Below, one piece after another: positions 8,540 through 17,147 of a stretch of 64,000 nucleotides of DNA (the stretch's first letter is position 1; the number at the start of each line of letters is the position of its first letter). Where the stretch lies: the NCBI RefSeq assembly GCF_001519065.1, contig NZ_KQ954251.1:1-64000 (forward strand), in the 5' to 3' direction. The notes below the pieces were generated by a model, which worked only from the letters and a program-made list of their open reading frames with translations, was not told where the DNA came from and did not search any database. Made by a program: the position numbers and the translations under genes. The DNA is from Novosphingobium sp. FSW06-99. GTDB lineage: Bacteria; Pseudomonadota; Alphaproteobacteria; Sphingomonadales; Sphingomonadaceae.

Positions 8540-8619
8540 CGTTCCATTCCGTCCTGTCAGGGATGAAACATGCGCCGTATCAGGCCTTTGCGACAGAAAA
8601 AAGACCCGCGCCGCCGGGG

Positions 8620-8814
8620 TCAGTCGAGCAGCGGGCGGATCTTGTTGATCAGCGCCTGGATACGCTCGGCCGCTTCGCCAAAGGTTTTTACATCGGCGCG
8701 GTTGTTGTTGCCGCGCGCTTCCTTGGCCGATTCCAGATAGCCTTCCATATCGGCCTCGAGCGCGTCGAGCAGGATTTCGGCTTCGTCTTCGGTCAGTGTC
8801 AGTTTGATGGTCAT
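8620..8814 (-). CDS. Small acidic helical protein, unknown
   Basis: The 64-residue soluble protein starts MTIKLTLTEDEAEILLDALE and ends with an amphipathic helix ERIQALINKIRPLL. It has no Cys, signal or membrane segment. The frame extends 16 codons further upstream, but the ATG at 8814 gives a natural start after a GGGA stretch. It lies between the metallophosphoesterase and the alpha/beta hydrolase, all on the minus strand and with gaps of about 80 bp. I do not recognise a named family. Confidence 0.6.
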   Translation of the reverse strand: MTIKLTLTEDEAEILLDALEADMEGYLESAKEARGNNNRADVKTFGEAAERIQALINKIRPLLD

Positions 8815-8902
8815 CGTGTTCCCGGTCCCGAGGGGGTCAATCTGCGGCGCCCCTTGGCGCATTTGCCGCGCGGCGTCCAGACCGCTTCACCAGGCGTCAT
8901 GG

Positions 8903-10237
8903 TCACTGGGCATCATGATGGCGCAGGATCAGCCCGTCCTGATGGCCGCGCCAGAACCCCTTCCACGTGGGGTTGGTGCCGCCCTGGCTCATCGCGGCAT
9001 AGCCCGGCGCATCACCTTGCCAACCCGCGTGGTCTGACACTTCGGCGGGCACGTGCAGATAGGCCTCGCGCGTGGTGTCGCCTTTCAGCTTGCTGTCGAG
9101 AAAGGCGGTGATGAAATGCGTGGCAATCGCGTTGATGCGATCCTTGCGCCAGACCGGGTCGGCAAACCAGTCGAGATCCCACAGCGATCCGTGCATTTCA
9201 GGCGGGGGTGGGTTGGTGCCGATATCGTGGCCCGCGCCCGAAAACACCAGCAAGTGCCGATCGGCATGGACCGCCTGGGCCCAGATCGCAGCGGGCCCCT
9301 GTTCATAGCCGACAGTGCGGTCGGCGCTGCCGACGAGCACCAGCAGCGGCGCGTGCACCGCGCCAAGCCCGGCGCCGGCGGCTCCCCACACCGACCATGG
9401 AGCGCCTCCGGCTGGTGAAATGGCCACCACCGCGCGTATGCCCGTGCTGGTCAGGCTGGCCGCGCGCGCGCCGTCGCCGGCATAGGCCGCCACCAGATCG
9501 TGCGGCAACAGCGCGACGATCGGGCTGGCCGGATCAAGTCGCCCACCGGCCACCGCCAGCACGCCATACCCACCGAACGAATAGCCGACCAGCGCGATGC
9601 GATCGGTATCGACCAGTTTGCCCAGCATGCCGCCACGCAGGATGGTCAGGCAATCGATGATATCGAGTGGCCGCGTCAACAGCGCCGCAGGGGCCTTGGC
9701 GCGGTCCCAGATCGGCGGGTCGCGATGTTCGGGCGCGACCACCACATAGCCCTTGGTGGCCAGGTTTTCGCCCAGCCAGCTCAGCATCACCGGGTCGTTG
9801 TTGTAGCCATGGCTCAACACCACCACCGGATAATGCGTGCCGGCGGGCGGCGCATCGGCATAGGCGATGCCAGGCACCGTGAACGCCGCATCGGGATGCC
9901 CCGGCTCGCCAGTCAGCGTGGCGTGATAGGTGACCGGCATGGCACCTGGCAGGGCATGCGCGGGGTACCAGATGCGCAGATGGAGCACGCGATCGGCATG
10001 GACTTCATGGCCCGCGATCAGCGAGGCGAGCGGATCGAGCCGGTCGTGCACATCGATGATGCGCTGCGTCATGCCGGCCGCATCGGGGCCGGGCGCGGCC
10101 AGTTCGGGCGCGTCGATATCGGGCACGCTGGGCGCCCGGGCCTGGGCATTCCACGGCGCGAGGAGCATCGCCACGACCAGCGCGGCGCGGAAAAGCGCGG
10201 TTGGCCGGGGCTGGAGAGGGGCGGTCTGGTGAGGCAC
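8903..10237 (-). CDS. Exported alpha/beta hydrolase (PAF-acetylhydrolase/dienelactone-hydrolase type)
   Basis: The 444-residue protein shows an alpha/beta hydrolase core: VVLSHGYNNDP (oxyanion region), the nucleophile elbow GYSFGGYG, an acid in VGSADRTVGY, and the catalytic His in SGAGHDIG. A hydrophobic segment ALFRAALVVAMLLAP ending in AQA indicates export. The GTG at 10237 is chosen because AAGGA lies eight bases upstream and it places the signal peptide at the N-terminus. The first ATG of the open frame (10402) would add an implausible 55-residue basic leader. The fold resembles platelet-activating-factor acetylhydrolase-like esterases; substrate unknown. It is divergent from the second TonB receptor and may process what that receptor brings in (inference). 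Confidence 0.82.
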   Translation of the reverse strand: MPHQTAPLQPRPTALFRAALVVAMLLAPWNAQARAPSVPDIDAPELAAPGPDAAGMTQRIIDVHDRLDPLASLIAGHEVHADRVLHLRIWYPAHALPGAMPVTYHATLTGEPGHPDAAFTVPGIAYADAPPAGTHYPVVVLSHGYNNDPVMLSWLGENLATKGYVVVAPEHRDPPIWDRAKAPAALLTRPLDIIDCLTILRGGMLGKLVDTDRIALVGYSFGGYGVLAVAGGRLDPASPIVALLPHDLVAAYAGDGARAASLTSTGIRAVVAISPAGGAPWSVWGAAGAGLGAVHAPLLVLVGSADRTVGYEQGPAAIWAQAVHADRHLLVFSGAGHDIGTNPPPPEMHGSLWDLDWFADPVWRKDRINAIATHFITAFLDSKLKGDTTREAYLHVPAEVSDHAGWQGDAPGYAAMSQGGTNPTWKGFWRGHQDGLILRHHDAQ

Positions 10238-10524
10238 GGCCGTGGTCCTTGCGCAAAGGGGGCATCCGCGATCAGGGGCGGCGCGGCCTGCATGGTGGCG
10301 CCCTGCGGCGCCGGGCACAAGAGGCTTGCGCGCATACTGCACTTGCGAACGCATGGCCGCAAAAAAGCCATGCCGGCGAACACCATACGTCAGATTGCGC
10401 AATCGGTCCGGGCATTTTGCGTTGCAGATTTATGAATTTGGGTTACAGCCGAAACCAGTGCATCGCCGCGAAAGCACGGGATGCATGGCACTATGATGGG
10501 AGGTTTCCATCATGAGGGGGATCC

Positions 10525-12900
10525 ATGCGTAATTCAGCAAAGTCTTCGCTGGCCGGTTCGACGGCCTGCGGTCTCGTTTTCATTGCGCTCGCCGCAGCGC
10601 TGCCCGTTCAGGCCCATGCGGACGCCAATACGCCCGACGCCAAGGCGCCCGATGCGGCGCCCGCCGAAATCGTCGTGACGGCCACCCGTCAGACCGAAAA
10701 GGCGCGCGATGTGCCGCTGGCGGTGACGACGATTTCGGGCGACAAGCTCGACACGCTCAATTCGAGCGGGCTCGACATCCGTTTCCTGTCGTCGCGCACG
10801 CCCAGCCTGCAGATCGAAAGCTCGTTCGGCCGGACGTATCCGCGCTTTTACATCCGTGGCCTTGGCAACACCGATTACGATCCCAACGCGGCGCAGCCGG
10901 TGTCGGTGGTCTATGACGGGGTCAGCCTCGAAAGCCCGATGCTCAAGAGCTTTCCGGTGTTCGACCTCGCCGATGTCGAAGTGCTGCGCGGGCCGCAGGG
11001 CACGCTGTTTGGCCGCAACACCCCGGCGGGCGTGGTCAAGCTCGATTCGGCCAAGCCGACCGATACGTTTGGCGGCTATGGCTCGCTCGAATGGGGCACC
11101 TACAACACCATCAACGGTGAAGAGGCGCTCAACATTCCGCTTGGCGGCGGGTTCTCGTCGCGCTTTTCGGGCATCGAGCAGCACCGCGAAAACTGGGTGA
11201 CCAACACCAATTACGGCGCGCCGGGCAATGTCGCCCCGGCCAAGCTGGAAGGCTATACCGATATCGCGGGCCGGGCCCAGATTTCCTATGTCTCGCCCGA
11301 CGACAGCTTCCATGCGCTGTGGAATATCCACTTGCGTGGGCTCGACGGTACGCCGCGCGTGTTCCGTGCCGGGATCTTCCAGCAGGGCAGCAACAATTTT
11401 GTCGCCGGTTTCAACCCTTCGCAAGTCAGCGTCGACGGGTTTGAAAGCCAGTCGATGTCGCAATGGGGCACCAACCTGCGCCTCGACAAGCATTTCGAGG
11501 GGCTGGGCACGCTCTATTCGATCACCGCGTTTGAACATGCGCGGGTCGAAAGCACCGGCGATATCGATGGCGGTTCGTCCTACGCGGCAAGCGGGACAGC
11601 GACCGGCCTAGGTGTCGGAGGCTTTGCCGACAATACTGGCGGTGTGACCCGACCCGATGAATTCAGTCAGGAAGTGCGCTTCGTGTCGGATGAGTTCGGC
11701 GGGCTGCGGTTGCAGGGCGGGCTCTATGCCTTCACGCAAAAGCTGACTTACAGCGAATTCGATTATCAGCCCCCGCTTTCCGGCAGTTTCAATGCCGCAG
11801 CCAACACATACACTGTCGGCTATACCAATCGCTATCAGGATCTCGATCAGGATATCGAGCATAACGATCGCAACACCAACTTGGGCGTCTATGCCTCGGG
11901 CGAATACAAAGTCGGCAAGCTGACACTGCGCGCGGGCCTGCGCTATTCGCACGATCGCAAGCGCGATACGGTGTGGGGCTATTCGGCGGGTCTGAGTTCG
12001 GAATATCAAAACTATGGCACGATCGTTACGCCCTATGGCACGCCGGGCTATGTGCTGGCGCCGCAGACCGCCTCGATCAGCGGCGGCTATACCACTTGGG
12101 ATGCCAGCGCGACGTATGCGATCACGCCAAAGATCAATTTCTATACGCGCGTGGCCACGGGTTACCTCGGGCCGGCCATTCAGGACCGCGTGACGTTCGG
12201 GTCGATCCAGAACACCGCCGGCAAGCAGACCACACTGTCGACCGAAGCCGGGTTCAAGGGCACGCTGTTTGCGGGCAAGCTGAACTTTTCGGTCGACGGG
12301 TACTGGAGCCGCACCAACGACATGACGCTGACCGAAGTTGGCGGGGTCGGCAATTCGGCAACGCTGGTGACCGTGCCGCGCGTCTATGGCAGCGGGGCCG
12401 AGGCGGAAGTCGACGTGCGTCCGTTCCGGGGCCTGACGTTGTCGGGCAGCGGCAGCTACAACTACACGCTGATGCGCGCGCCGGGGCTTGGCATTCCCTA
12501 TTGCGGTGATGGCTGCACGGTGACCGATCCGATCAATTCGGCCGGCCTGGCGGTGATCGACGGCAATCCGCTGCCGCAGGCGCCGCGTTATGTCGCCAAC
12601 ATCAACGCGCATTACGAATTGCCGCTGGCCAACGGCGGTTCGGCGTTCTTCAACACCGACTGGGCCTATCGCAGCTCGATCAACTATTTCCTCTATACCG
12701 CTGCGGAATTCACCGGACGTTCGCTGACCGAAGGCGGGCTGAAGGTGGGCTATCGCACGCCCAATGGCTGGGAATTCGCGTTCTTCGGGCGCAATGTGCT
12801 CAACCAGATCCGCGCGATCAGCGCGATCGACTTCAACAACCTGACCGGCATGATCAACGATCCGCGCATCTGGGGCGGATCGATCCGCAAGTCGTTCTGA
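10525..12900 (+). CDS. TonB-dependent receptor
   Basis: The 791-residue receptor has a signal peptide (cleavage near QAHA-DA) and the TonB-box region AEIVVTATRQTEKARDVPL. The plug contains FYIRGLGNTDY and ADVEVLRGPQGTLFGRNTPAG, the latter being the hallmark of the large sphingomonad receptor clade. The barrel ends in IRKSF. AGGGGG four bases before the ATG fixes the start. The substrate is not evident. Neighbours are an exported hydrolase (divergent) and a secreted nucleoside-hydrolase-like protein (convergent), so a nucleoside- or ester-containing nutrient is possible but unproven. Confidence 0.92.
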   Translation: MRNSAKSSLAGSTACGLVFIALAAALPVQAHADANTPDAKAPDAAPAEIVVTATRQTEKARDVPLAVTTISGDKLDTLNSSGLDIRFLSSRTPSLQIESSFGRTYPRFYIRGLGNTDYDPNAAQPVSVVYDGVSLESPMLKSFPVFDLADVEVLRGPQGTLFGRNTPAGVVKLDSAKPTDTFGGYGSLEWGTYNTINGEEALNIPLGGGFSSRFSGIEQHRENWVTNTNYGAPGNVAPAKLEGYTDIAGRAQISYVSPDDSFHALWNIHLRGLDGTPRVFRAGIFQQGSNNFVAGFNPSQVSVDGFESQSMSQWGTNLRLDKHFEGLGTLYSITAFEHARVESTGDIDGGSSYAASGTATGLGVGGFADNTGGVTRPDEFSQEVRFVSDEFGGLRLQGGLYAFTQKLTYSEFDYQPPLSGSFNAAANTYTVGYTNRYQDLDQDIEHNDRNTNLGVYASGEYKVGKLTLRAGLRYSHDRKRDTVWGYSAGLSSEYQNYGTIVTPYGTPGYVLAPQTASISGGYTTWDASATYAITPKINFYTRVATGYLGPAIQDRVTFGSIQNTAGKQTTLSTEAGFKGTLFAGKLNFSVDGYWSRTNDMTLTEVGGVGNSATLVTVPRVYGSGAEAEVDVRPFRGLTLSGSGSYNYTLMRAPGLGIPYCGDGCTVTDPINSAGLAVIDGNPLPQAPRYVANINAHYELPLANGGSAFFNTDWAYRSSINYFLYTAAEFTGRSLTEGGLKVGYRTPNGWEFAFFGRNVLNQIRAISAIDFNNLTGMINDPRIWGGSIRKSF

Positions 12901-12922
12901 TCGGGTGACGCTTTGTCCCTGG

Positions 12923-13009
12923 CCCCTCCCCTCAGGGGAGGGGTTGGGGAGGGGTGTCCGGGCGCCGATTGGTCGCGCGACAAATCGACGCGGTACACCC
13001 CCACCCAAA
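12923..13009. repeat. G/C-tract inverted-repeat intergenic element
   Basis: A palindrome with 9-bp arms (CCCCTCCCC, TCA, GGGGAGGGG) at 12923-12943 continues into GTTGGGGAGGGGTGTCC. This region is mirrored by the ACACCCCCACCCAAACC stretch just before 13010. The whole can fold into a long hairpin together with the following terminator. Such CCTCCCC/GGGGAGG elements are a common dispersed intergenic repeat type in GC-rich alphaproteobacteria. Confidence 0.6.
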
Positions 13010-13038
13010 CCCTCCCCCTTCCGGGGGAGGGCTTTTTT
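13010..13038 (+). terminator. Intrinsic terminator after the TonB receptor
   Basis: A 9-bp stem (CCCTCCCCC / GGGGGAGGG) with a TTCC loop is followed by C and six T. This is a good Rho-independent terminator for the plus-strand receptor gene. It ends 4 bp before the stop codon of the convergent nucleoside hydrolase. Confidence 0.75.
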
Positions 13039-13041
13039 GTG

Positions 13042-14133
13042 TCAGCGTTCCAGTGACTTGACCATCAGTGCATAGAGCCGTTCGGGGTCGATGCTGCGCA
13101 CCACATCGGCGCTCTGTTCGCCAAGGCCGGGCTGGTAATGCTCGCTCCAGCTCAGCGTGTCGCCATAGCCGGGGCCGAACTGGGTGTTGGCATCGATATA
13201 GAGCCGGTCGTGTTCGGTCACCAGCGACGGGTCGAGCCAGACCGCGCTGGCGATTTCATCCCACAGCGGCCAATAGACCGGCAACTGGTGGACCCAGGGC
13301 TTGAACCGCGCGGGCGCGGCGGCTTCGAGCCGGGCGATCAGTGCGGGGGACATCTGCGTGGCGGTTGACGGATCGGCGGGCACCATCGTGATCGCGCGCC
13401 AGGGGCTGCGCGAAACCTGGCTGGCGGCCTCTGGATCGAAACGGACATTGAATTCGCGGCGCGGCGAATTGACGAATTCGCGCGCAAAGTCGGCCGATGC
13501 GGGGTCTTGCAGCACCTGATGCGGGTTCAGGCTGCCGCCCATATAGACCAGCCCTTTGGCCAGATGGGCAAATTCGGGATCGAGCTTTTGCGCCAGCGCC
13601 AGATTCGTCAACGGCCCGCAGGCGATGATGGTGATCTCGCCGGGATAGCGATGCACCATGCGCACCATGAACTGCGCCGCGCTTTCGCCGATCACATGGG
13701 TCGTCGGGTTGCCATAGGGCAGATCGGTCACCGGATCGAACGGCCCGCGATAGACCGGTGCGGGTTGCAGCGTCGGTTCGACCCAGTGGCGCATCCACAC
13801 CCCGCGCCACACCAGTTTGCCATAAAGCGCTTCCCACCGGTCGGTCAGCGCCTCGCTGTTGACCAGCGGATACGTCGCGCCCTGGGCCACCGGCACATCG
13901 CTGCGGCCCAGCAGTTCCAGCCCGCGCAATTCCTGCGCGGCGGCACGGCTGGCCCACAAGTCACCCGATACCGAGGTCAGGCCCAGCACGTCGACATCGG
14001 GGGATTTCAACAGCATCACATGCATCATCGAAAACCCGTCGTCGTCGATGATCACCTTGCGCCGCTCGGCGCCGTGGGCGGTCAGCGGCAGCGCGATCAG
14101 CATGAACAACAGGGCAAGCGAGGGCAAGCGCAT
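13042..14133 (-). CDS. Secreted nucleoside-hydrolase-like protein with altered metal site
   Basis: The 363-residue protein has a signal peptide (ALPLTAHGA-ER). The inosine/uridine-preferring nucleoside hydrolase fold is recognisable: KVIIDDDG at the N-terminus, TIIACGPLTNLALA, GLVYMGGSLN, REFNVRFDPEAA, and LWDEIASAVWLDP near the C-terminus. In characterised enzymes the N-terminal motif reads DTDxGxDD and binds Ca2+. Here it reads DDDGFSMMH: the first Asp positions are kept but the terminal Asp pair is replaced by Met. The protein may therefore hydrolyse an unusual substrate or be a binding protein. The family normally cleaves N-ribosidic bonds; the exported location suggests scavenging. It converges on the TonB receptor. 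Confidence 0.8.
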   Translation of the reverse strand: MRLPSLALLFMLIALPLTAHGAERRKVIIDDDGFSMMHVMLLKSPDVDVLGLTSVSGDLWASRAAAQELRGLELLGRSDVPVAQGATYPLVNSEALTDRWEALYGKLVWRGVWMRHWVEPTLQPAPVYRGPFDPVTDLPYGNPTTHVIGESAAQFMVRMVHRYPGEITIIACGPLTNLALAQKLDPEFAHLAKGLVYMGGSLNPHQVLQDPASADFAREFVNSPRREFNVRFDPEAASQVSRSPWRAITMVPADPSTATQMSPALIARLEAAAPARFKPWVHQLPVYWPLWDEIASAVWLDPSLVTEHDRLYIDANTQFGPGYGDTLSWSEHYQPGLGEQSADVVRSIDPERLYALMVKSLER

Positions 14134-14365
14134 GGGGTACTCCAGACCGGGATCGATGTGCGATCCTTGATCGCGCGCTTCGCGCTTGGCAACCGCCTTG
14201 CTGGGGTGTCGTCGTTCACCGCGTTTACCGTTTTTGCGCCGGGCAAAGGCATCGAAACGCTTGCCCGGCGCATAGGCATTAACCCGTGATTAGCGCATCT
14301 CGTTCATGGTGATCGCAGCGCGCGGTGTGGGCCGCGTGCGGGAAAGGCGCTTGGTGGGAGCCGAC

Positions 14366-14836
14366 ATGACCGGGTTTTCGAGCGGATTAACAACCGGGAT
14401 GCGGCCCTTGCACGAGGCGATGCCGGGTTTTGTGCGGTCTTTGATGACCGGCACTTTTGCGCGCTATTTCAGCTCCAGCGTGGTGGCGCTGGGCGCTGAT
14501 GCGGGCAGCTTTCTGATCCTGCTGCAACTGGGCGTGGCGCCCGCACCGGCCGCGGCGAGCGGCTTCATGGTCGGCGTGGCGGTGCAATGGCTGGTGACCA
14601 GCCGGATCATGTTTGCCGATTGCGTGGCAACGCGCGGCCCGGCACGTCGGCGTCAGCAGGCAATGTTTGCCGCCTCGGCGCTGTTCGGGTTGGTGCTGAC
14701 GACAACCATCGTGGGCGGCGCGGCGGCTTTGGCATTCAACCCCCGGCTGGCCAAGCTGGTGGCGGTTGCGGTCAGCTTTGTCACCACCTCGGCCTGGCGC
14801 CACTTGCTGGTGTTCGGCAAGGCGCGGCTGGGTTGA
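14366..14836 (+). CDS. GtrA-family membrane protein
   Basis: The 156-residue protein has four predicted transmembrane segments (around SSSVVALGADAGSFLILLQL, SGFMVGVAVQWLVTS, AASALFGLVLTTTIVGGAAA and KLVAVAVSFVTTSAWRHLLVF). The spacing and the closing RHLLVF are typical of GtrA/PF04138. GtrA proteins act with a glycosyltransferase, probably flipping or positioning a polyprenyl-linked sugar. The ATG at 14366 is preceded by GGTGGGAG at the right distance; an upstream in-frame ATG at 14306 lacks this. A GT-C-like membrane protein starts 11 bp downstream, so the pair is very likely co-transcribed. Confidence 0.82.
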   Translation: MTGFSSGLTTGMRPLHEAMPGFVRSLMTGTFARYFSSSVVALGADAGSFLILLQLGVAPAPAAASGFMVGVAVQWLVTSRIMFADCVATRGPARRRQQAMFAASALFGLVLTTTIVGGAAALAFNPRLAKLVAVAVSFVTTSAWRHLLVFGKARLG

Positions 14837-14847
14837 CCGGACCAGTG

Positions 14848-16356
14848 ATGGGGCATGTCATGGGGCGGCGGCAGGTGCTGGCGGCGCAGGGGCTGGCGCT
14901 GGGATGCTATGCCGCCTGGGTGATCTGGGTCGGCCTGCATCACGAACCGTGGTTTGACGAGATTCAGGCCTGGCTGCTGGCGCGCGACAACAGCCTGGTC
15001 ACGCTGATCGGGACATATGCACGCTATGAAGGCACGCCGGGGCTGTGGCACGCGCTGTTGTGGCTGGTAATCCGCGCGGGCCTGCCGTTGTCGGCGATCT
15101 GGGTGCTGTCGGCGGGGTTTGCCATTGTGGCGGCGGCGATCGTGCTGTGGCGCGCGCCATTTGCGCTGCCGCTGCGGATCGGCCTGCTGGCCACGTGGTA
15201 TTTCGGGTTTCAATATAGCGTCGTCGCACGTGGCTATTGCCTCGATCTGCTGCTGATTCCGGTGGCGGCGATCCTGTTTGCCGATCGGGTGCGGCGGCCT
15301 GTGGCCTATGCGCTGGTGGTCGGGGTGATCGCCAATATCAATGCCTATAGCTTCGTGTTCGCCGGACTGCTTGGGCTCGATCTGCTGGTGCAACTGGTGA
15401 TCGCGCGCAAGTGGCGCGACGGTCGTGCGCTGGCCGCGCTCGCACTGGCAGGCGGGCTCGGCCTGCTGGCGATGGGCACCGCCTGGCAACCGGCCGACAA
15501 CGGGTTCATGGCGCAAGTCGCGCCGCTCAAGCAAAATCCGGTGGCGATCGCGGCGGTGTTTGTCGCCAACGCGCTGTTCGACCGCGCCACGCCCTGGAGC
15601 GAAGTGCGCGCCGGCGGGCTCAACGTGGTGCTCGGCATGGTGCTGTCGCTGGGATTTCTGGGTCTGGTGGCGCGGTTGGTGCTGGCGGGGCGCGATCGGC
15701 TGTTGATGCTGGCCATCCCGGTCGTGCTGATCGTGTTTTCGGGCGTGGTGCTGGCCAGCAGTTGGCACGGCGGCGTGCTGTTCATGGCGGTGGTGTTCGT
15801 GCTGTGGACGCAATGGCGCAACCCGGTCGATCTGCCGACGCGGCGCCTGTTGATCGCCGCGCTGGCGCTGCTCGAAATCGGTCAGGCGGTGGAGACGCTG
15901 CATTCCGGCCTGCGCGATATTGCCGGTGCCTATTCCGCCGGTCAGCCGGCGGCTGCGGCGGTCATGGCCTGGCGTCAGGGCCACCCCGGCGCGCGGATCG
16001 ATGCCTTTGGCGGGCAGAGCTTTGAAACGCAGGGCTGGCTGCCGCGCAATGTCTACGCCAACTATCACGAGGGCGCCGCCCATCCGCAATTCGTGCGGTG
16101 GAACAAGGATGAACGCTGGCACGGCCTGCCCACCGCCGCCGAATGGCACGCGATGCTGGCCGAACGGCCCGATGCGGTGCTGGCCTCGGTGGTGTGGGTG
16201 CCGTTGCCGGTCAAGCAGGACCTGGCCGGGCAGGTCTGCCGATCGGGCTATGCCGTGGCCAGCCGCTTTCCTGCGGCGATGGAATGGCGCGGGGTACCGT
16301 CCGACAATTCGCTGATCCTGTTCGAACGCGCAAAATCAGGCGCCTGCGCCCGATGA
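14848..16356 (+). CDS. Polytopic membrane protein, GT-C glycosyltransferase-like
   Basis: The 502-residue protein has about ten to eleven hydrophobic segments. After the first membrane span comes HHEPWFDEIQAWLLARD, an acidic first-loop motif typical of GT-C enzymes (ArnT, PMT, DUF2723-type), where the Asp is catalytic. A soluble C-terminal portion (from about residue 360) follows the last membrane helix. GT-C proteins transfer a sugar from a polyprenyl phosphate donor outside the cytoplasmic membrane. With the adjacent GtrA protein this forms a plausible two-gene envelope glycosylation unit; the acceptor is unknown. The ATG at 14848 is the first suitable start after the GtrA stop. A Rho-independent terminator follows directly. 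Confidence 0.72.
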   Translation: MGHVMGRRQVLAAQGLALGCYAAWVIWVGLHHEPWFDEIQAWLLARDNSLVTLIGTYARYEGTPGLWHALLWLVIRAGLPLSAIWVLSAGFAIVAAAIVLWRAPFALPLRIGLLATWYFGFQYSVVARGYCLDLLLIPVAAILFADRVRRPVAYALVVGVIANINAYSFVFAGLLGLDLLVQLVIARKWRDGRALAALALAGGLGLLAMGTAWQPADNGFMAQVAPLKQNPVAIAAVFVANALFDRATPWSEVRAGGLNVVLGMVLSLGFLGLVARLVLAGRDRLLMLAIPVVLIVFSGVVLASSWHGGVLFMAVVFVLWTQWRNPVDLPTRRLLIAALALLEIGQAVETLHSGLRDIAGAYSAGQPAAAAVMAWRQGHPGARIDAFGGQSFETQGWLPRNVYANYHEGAAHPQFVRWNKDERWHGLPTAAEWHAMLAERPDAVLASVVWVPLPVKQDLAGQVCRSGYAVASRFPAAMEWRGVPSDNSLILFERAKSGACAR

Positions 16357-16358
16357 AC

Positions 16359-16397
16359 AAAGGCCCGGCCGCGTGAGGGGAGCGACCGGGCCTTTTT
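16359..16397 (+). terminator. Intrinsic terminator
   Basis: The stem AAAGGCCCGG/CCGGGCCTTT with a loop of about 18 bases is followed by a T-run (16391-16397). It sits directly after the GT-C gene. On the minus strand the arms begin with A-runs, so it may also serve the convergent porin gene. Confidence 0.8.
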
Positions 16398-16418
16398 CGT
16401 TACCTGATGATCAGTGCG

Positions 16419-17003
16419 TCAGAAGTGGTAGGCAACGCCCGCCAGCACCTGATGACGGTCCCATTTGCCCTGGCCTTCGCTCAGGTCGGTGTAGCGGTAT
16501 TCGATACGGCCGGTGACATGGTCGGTAACCGCCCGTTCAACGCCCGCACCCAGCAGCCAGCCGTTCTGGCTGCCCGAAACATAGGTCGCCAGCGACGGGA
16601 TCGCGGTGCTTTCACGCACATTGCTGTAACCGGCGCGGACATAGGCCAGCGTCTTGGCGTCAACCAGATAACCGGTGCGCAGCGACAGGTCGATCGAACG
16701 CTTGGGATCGATGGTGGTCACGCCGTCGCCAAAGTGCGCGGTGATCGGGAAGTTCAGTTCGGCCTGCGCGCCGACCACCACTTTGGGGGTCAGTTTGTAG
16801 TCATAACCCGCAAAGATGCCGAGCGTCCCGGTGTCGCCCTTGGCGTCGAGCGCCGTCGGGCCAGTCGCGGTCTTGGTGTTGTCGACGCTGTTTTCTTCCC
16901 AGCCGCCCTGGACACCGATCGACGGGCCGGAAAACGTGTCTGCATGGGCAGCCGAGGCAACAAGCGACGCGGCCGCAACCGCAGCCAAAGCAAGAGTTTT
17001 CAT
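16419..17003 (-). CDS. Outer-membrane beta-barrel protein (Omp25/opacity-like)
   Basis: The 194-residue protein has a textbook signal peptide (MKTLALAAVAAASLVASAAHA-DT). Strand-like segments follow (GPSIGVQGGWEEN, LGIFAGYDYKL, RIEYRYTDLS), ending in VLAGVAYHF with the C-terminal aromatic. This matches small 8-strand barrels of the OMP_b-brl family. GAGGACC eight bases ahead of the ATG at 17003 fixes the start; the ATG five codons earlier overlaps that ribosome-binding site. Its role is probably structural. It lies downstream of, and in the same direction as, the LysR gene, with a 144-bp gap. Confidence 0.88.
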   Translation of the reverse strand: MKTLALAAVAAASLVASAAHADTFSGPSIGVQGGWEENSVDNTKTATGPTALDAKGDTGTLGIFAGYDYKLTPKVVVGAQAELNFPITAHFGDGVTTIDPKRSIDLSLRTGYLVDAKTLAYVRAGYSNVRESTAIPSLATYVSGSQNGWLLGAGVERAVTDHVTGRIEYRYTDLSEGQGKWDRHQVLAGVAYHF

Positions 17004-17147
17004 GATTTTGGTCCTCATTGTGCCCGGCCGGTTGGGGGGGGATGGCCGGGACAGAACGAGAGATGGGGGCACGATCGGCCGCCAATAAGATGTCAGTTTT
17101 GTGACGGATTGTTGCTCGTATGATGTCAATTGAAACCGGTTTGCCGA

